From Didymodactylos carnosus (Eukaryota; Rotifera; Eurotatoria; Philodinida; Philodinidae), in the NCBI GenBank assembly GCA_905250885.1, contig CAJNOQ010000093.1, forward strand, positions 1-64,000: a DNA stretch of 64,000 nucleotides. The letters run 5' to 3'. Position numbers and translations under genes: made by a program. Below the pieces are notes generated by a model, which was given only the letters and a program-made list of their open reading frames with translations, searched no databases and was not told where the DNA came from. This document shows, one piece after another, positions 61,997 through 64,000 of this stretch (position 1 is the first letter of the stretch; the number at the start of each line of letters is the position of its first letter).

Positions 61997-64000
61997 TTCT
62001 ATTTAAAATACTATCTCTTTTCTGTTATATAACAGTAATCATGAGCATTTATTTTGAAAATACTCATTATCTAGTCGTCTTGTATATCTAAATTAAAAAT
62101 AATTGTTTATCCGGTTCATGTGTATGTGTTAACCAAGCTTTTCCTCTTTTTTTTCTCAATTTTTCTTGCTCGTTTTAGCGAAATGATTGTTTTTGTTAAA
62201 AATAAATATACTTCATATCGCTTTTTTGCAGCTGTTTTCTTTTTTCTTTTATTTTCATCAATTTCTACTATTGGTTAATCTTTTTTTTTCTTTTTGTATC
62301 ACTTTTTTTACATGAAAATGAGTTGTATATAAAATTTGGCTTTTAAAAAATATATAAACTTAGGATTATGTGTACACTGGTACGTGATTGTTATTTAATC
62401 CTCTTTCTCTCTCGTGAGATACGATAGTTGCAGTGTTAGAAAAACATAGAGTCAGGTTTTTTGGAATATTTGTTCGGATCATTATTATAGTGAATATCGA
62501 ATTCTAAATTTAAATGTATCGTTTTGAAACATTTGACTGCAAGAGTGGCGCGGCCAAGGAGTTCAAACACGAATTCGCAGTTGACGTTTCCCATGCGAAT
62601 TGTACTTCAGTGCAATTAATCGATACTTCGAACACTGTGTAAACATACCAAATCTGCGAAGTCTATCGAGAAGCGAATTACGTTCGGAAACTGTTGAACG
62701 TTTTTTTATGTCGCAACAGTTTGCATTTTCGAAGTGATCGCGAACTGCACTAATGTGCAGACGCGAATTCGGCAAAATTGAAGGAGAATAGCTGTGATAA
62801 ATATCTAAACTCAGAAAAGGTTGCCCTACGGCTCTGAAAATCTCAAAATTGCGTGCACTTTGCACATTGCACTTAACCCGTATTAACTTGTTGAAACTCG
62901 CCCATGAGTGCGTATGATAAATAGCGGAAGTTGAGACCAGCTTCCCTTCCTCCCACTCTAAAAATCGGCACATTGCAGTTAATTCGTATTAAATGCAAAT
63001 TAAATATGTGAATTCGTAGATGAGTACGTATGACAAATAGTGCATAACGAAATCAGATTCACTACTGCTCATGTTAGAGATAAAAACGAATTTGCAATTT
63101 GCACATACAAATTGAATGCAATGTGCAAGGTGCACGCAATCTGCAGATTTTTTGACCTAGAGGAAAAATCTTTTTGCTTTTGATCTACTTTAACAGCAAC
63201 GAAGTTGCGAATTCTCAGATTTTGCATACGAATTGTTTGCGAAGTGCAAAGAGCAAGCAATCTGCAGATTTTTCGACATCGGGACAAAAGGGTTTTGAAT
63301 TTTGATAGTTAGCATAGCTCTAATCTGGTATAATAATTTGGTCACGCTTTCTGTGAATTCATGCGTCCACAGCGAAGTGCATTTGCGTTTTAAAGAATAT
63401 TCTTTAAAACTTGCTCAGCTAAATAATGACAATCTCGAGCAATGTAGTCAAATTTATCCACATCAATACCAGTACGCCTATTTGAAACAATCTAAATTAG
63501 CCAATGATTACATTAAACAAAAAGAAAGTCTTTTCCTATCTCTCTCTAGAACTACCTCATATAAAAGTGAGTTTGAGATATCACGCCCCCAATACTGCAA
63601 GACATATAAGTAAGAGGAAAAACATAGTTTTTGGGTTATTCTTTGGAGAATGTACCACATTTACATCGACTTTCTGCCAACCGTATGCCGCTTTTAGAAC
63701 TAGTAGAACTCATCATGGTGATCACAAAAATCATCTTAAAAACTTTTCAAAATAACCGCATGGTAGCCTCCCGGCGAGGCCTCCGAAAGACTTTCCAGCA
63801 AAACTGTTTTTGTTATAACTTTGTCATTTCAAAAAATGAAAGGTTCAAACTGCTTTTACAAATACTACTCACCAATATGAACATCTTTTGTAGCAGAAAC
63901 ATTTTCTCCCAGTGTACTGACTGTTTAAGAAAAATTATATAAAAATGCGATTTTTGGTGTTTTTCCCATTCAAATAGCAACAAAATGAAAACCTAACGCC
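61997..64000. other. 3' flank of BLTP1
   Basis: A canonical AATAAA at 62201-62206 is a candidate BLTP1 polyadenylation signal, about 205 bp after the stop. 62340-62540 shows nothing. A frame at about 63375-63612 (including [19 protein letters not shown]) looks mildly protein-like, but no family or splice structure is apparent. Confidence 0.5.
62850..63290. repeat. Diverged tandem repeats, GCGAATTC/TGCAAATT-rich
   Basis: CACATTGCACTTAACCCGTA near 62870 recurs as CACATTGCAGTTAATTCGTA about 100 bp later, each followed by ATGAGT(G/A)CGTATGA. GCAATCTGCAGATTTTT occurs twice, about 127 bp apart (63137 and 63259). Possibly part of a larger unclassified element. Confidence 0.5.

Noticed and set aside
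62563-62973. 136-residue minus-strand frame
   Set aside because: It lies over the diverged tandem repeat and shows no family resemblance; frame openness follows from the repeat.
63631-63942. 103-residue plus-strand frame near the right edge
   Set aside because: No recognised motif and it overlaps another open frame; may belong to a repeat running off the window.
1-64000. tRNA, rRNA or CRISPR array
   Set aside because: No cloverleaf-like A/B-box pair, rRNA-like stretch or regular spacer array was noticed; a dedicated tRNA scan could still find one.

Overview
The window is animal nuclear DNA, AT-rich, with short GT-AG introns (often 50-70 bp), a few multi-kilobase introns and many short inverted-repeat (MITE-like) elements. 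It holds five recognisable protein genes. Three are conserved animal membrane genes: an EFR3 homologue, a TRIC channel (TMEM38) and BLTP1/KIAA1109. The other two are a divergent rhodopsin-like GPCR and an intronless nitrilase-fold hydrolase. AT-rich codon use, compact introns, a divergent GPCR and an intronless gene of microbial flavour fit a bdelloid-type rotifer or a related small invertebrate. That placement is inference, because no ribosomal or mitochondrial marker is present.

Layout. 683-14507 (minus): EFR3, 18 coding exons that join in phase to an 838-residue protein. Its intron at 1456-7175 contains an oppositely oriented two-exon GPCR gene (5777-7169), whose stop codon lies 6 bp from the edge of an EFR3 exon. 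Its intron at 9211-12601 carries small elements, including a 175-bp TTAA-bounded one. 14508-19692: intergenic, with several terminal-inverted-repeat elements; one of them has a perfect 8-bp target duplication. 19693-21313 (minus): TRIC channel, six exons, 323 residues. 21581-22723 (minus): nitrilase-superfamily protein in one exon. 22724-33379: a long gene-poor tract full of palindromic and nested elements, with an unidentified, probably broken minus-strand gene (25944-27504). 33380-61996 (plus): BLTP1, complete from its N-terminal membrane anchor to its conserved C-terminus in about fifty exons. Its introns hold a 5'-truncated LINE with target duplications, two copies of one foldback family, and several other inverted repeats. 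61997-64000: 3' flank with diverged tandem repeats.

BLTP1, EFR3 and TRIC all act at or near ER/plasma-membrane phosphoinositide biology. EFR3 anchors PI4-kinase III alpha at the plasma membrane, BLTP1 is a bridge-like lipid transfer protein at ER contacts, and TRIC is an ER cation channel that binds PIP2. Whether their proximity means anything is untested. No tRNA, rRNA, CRISPR array or virus-derived element was recognised.
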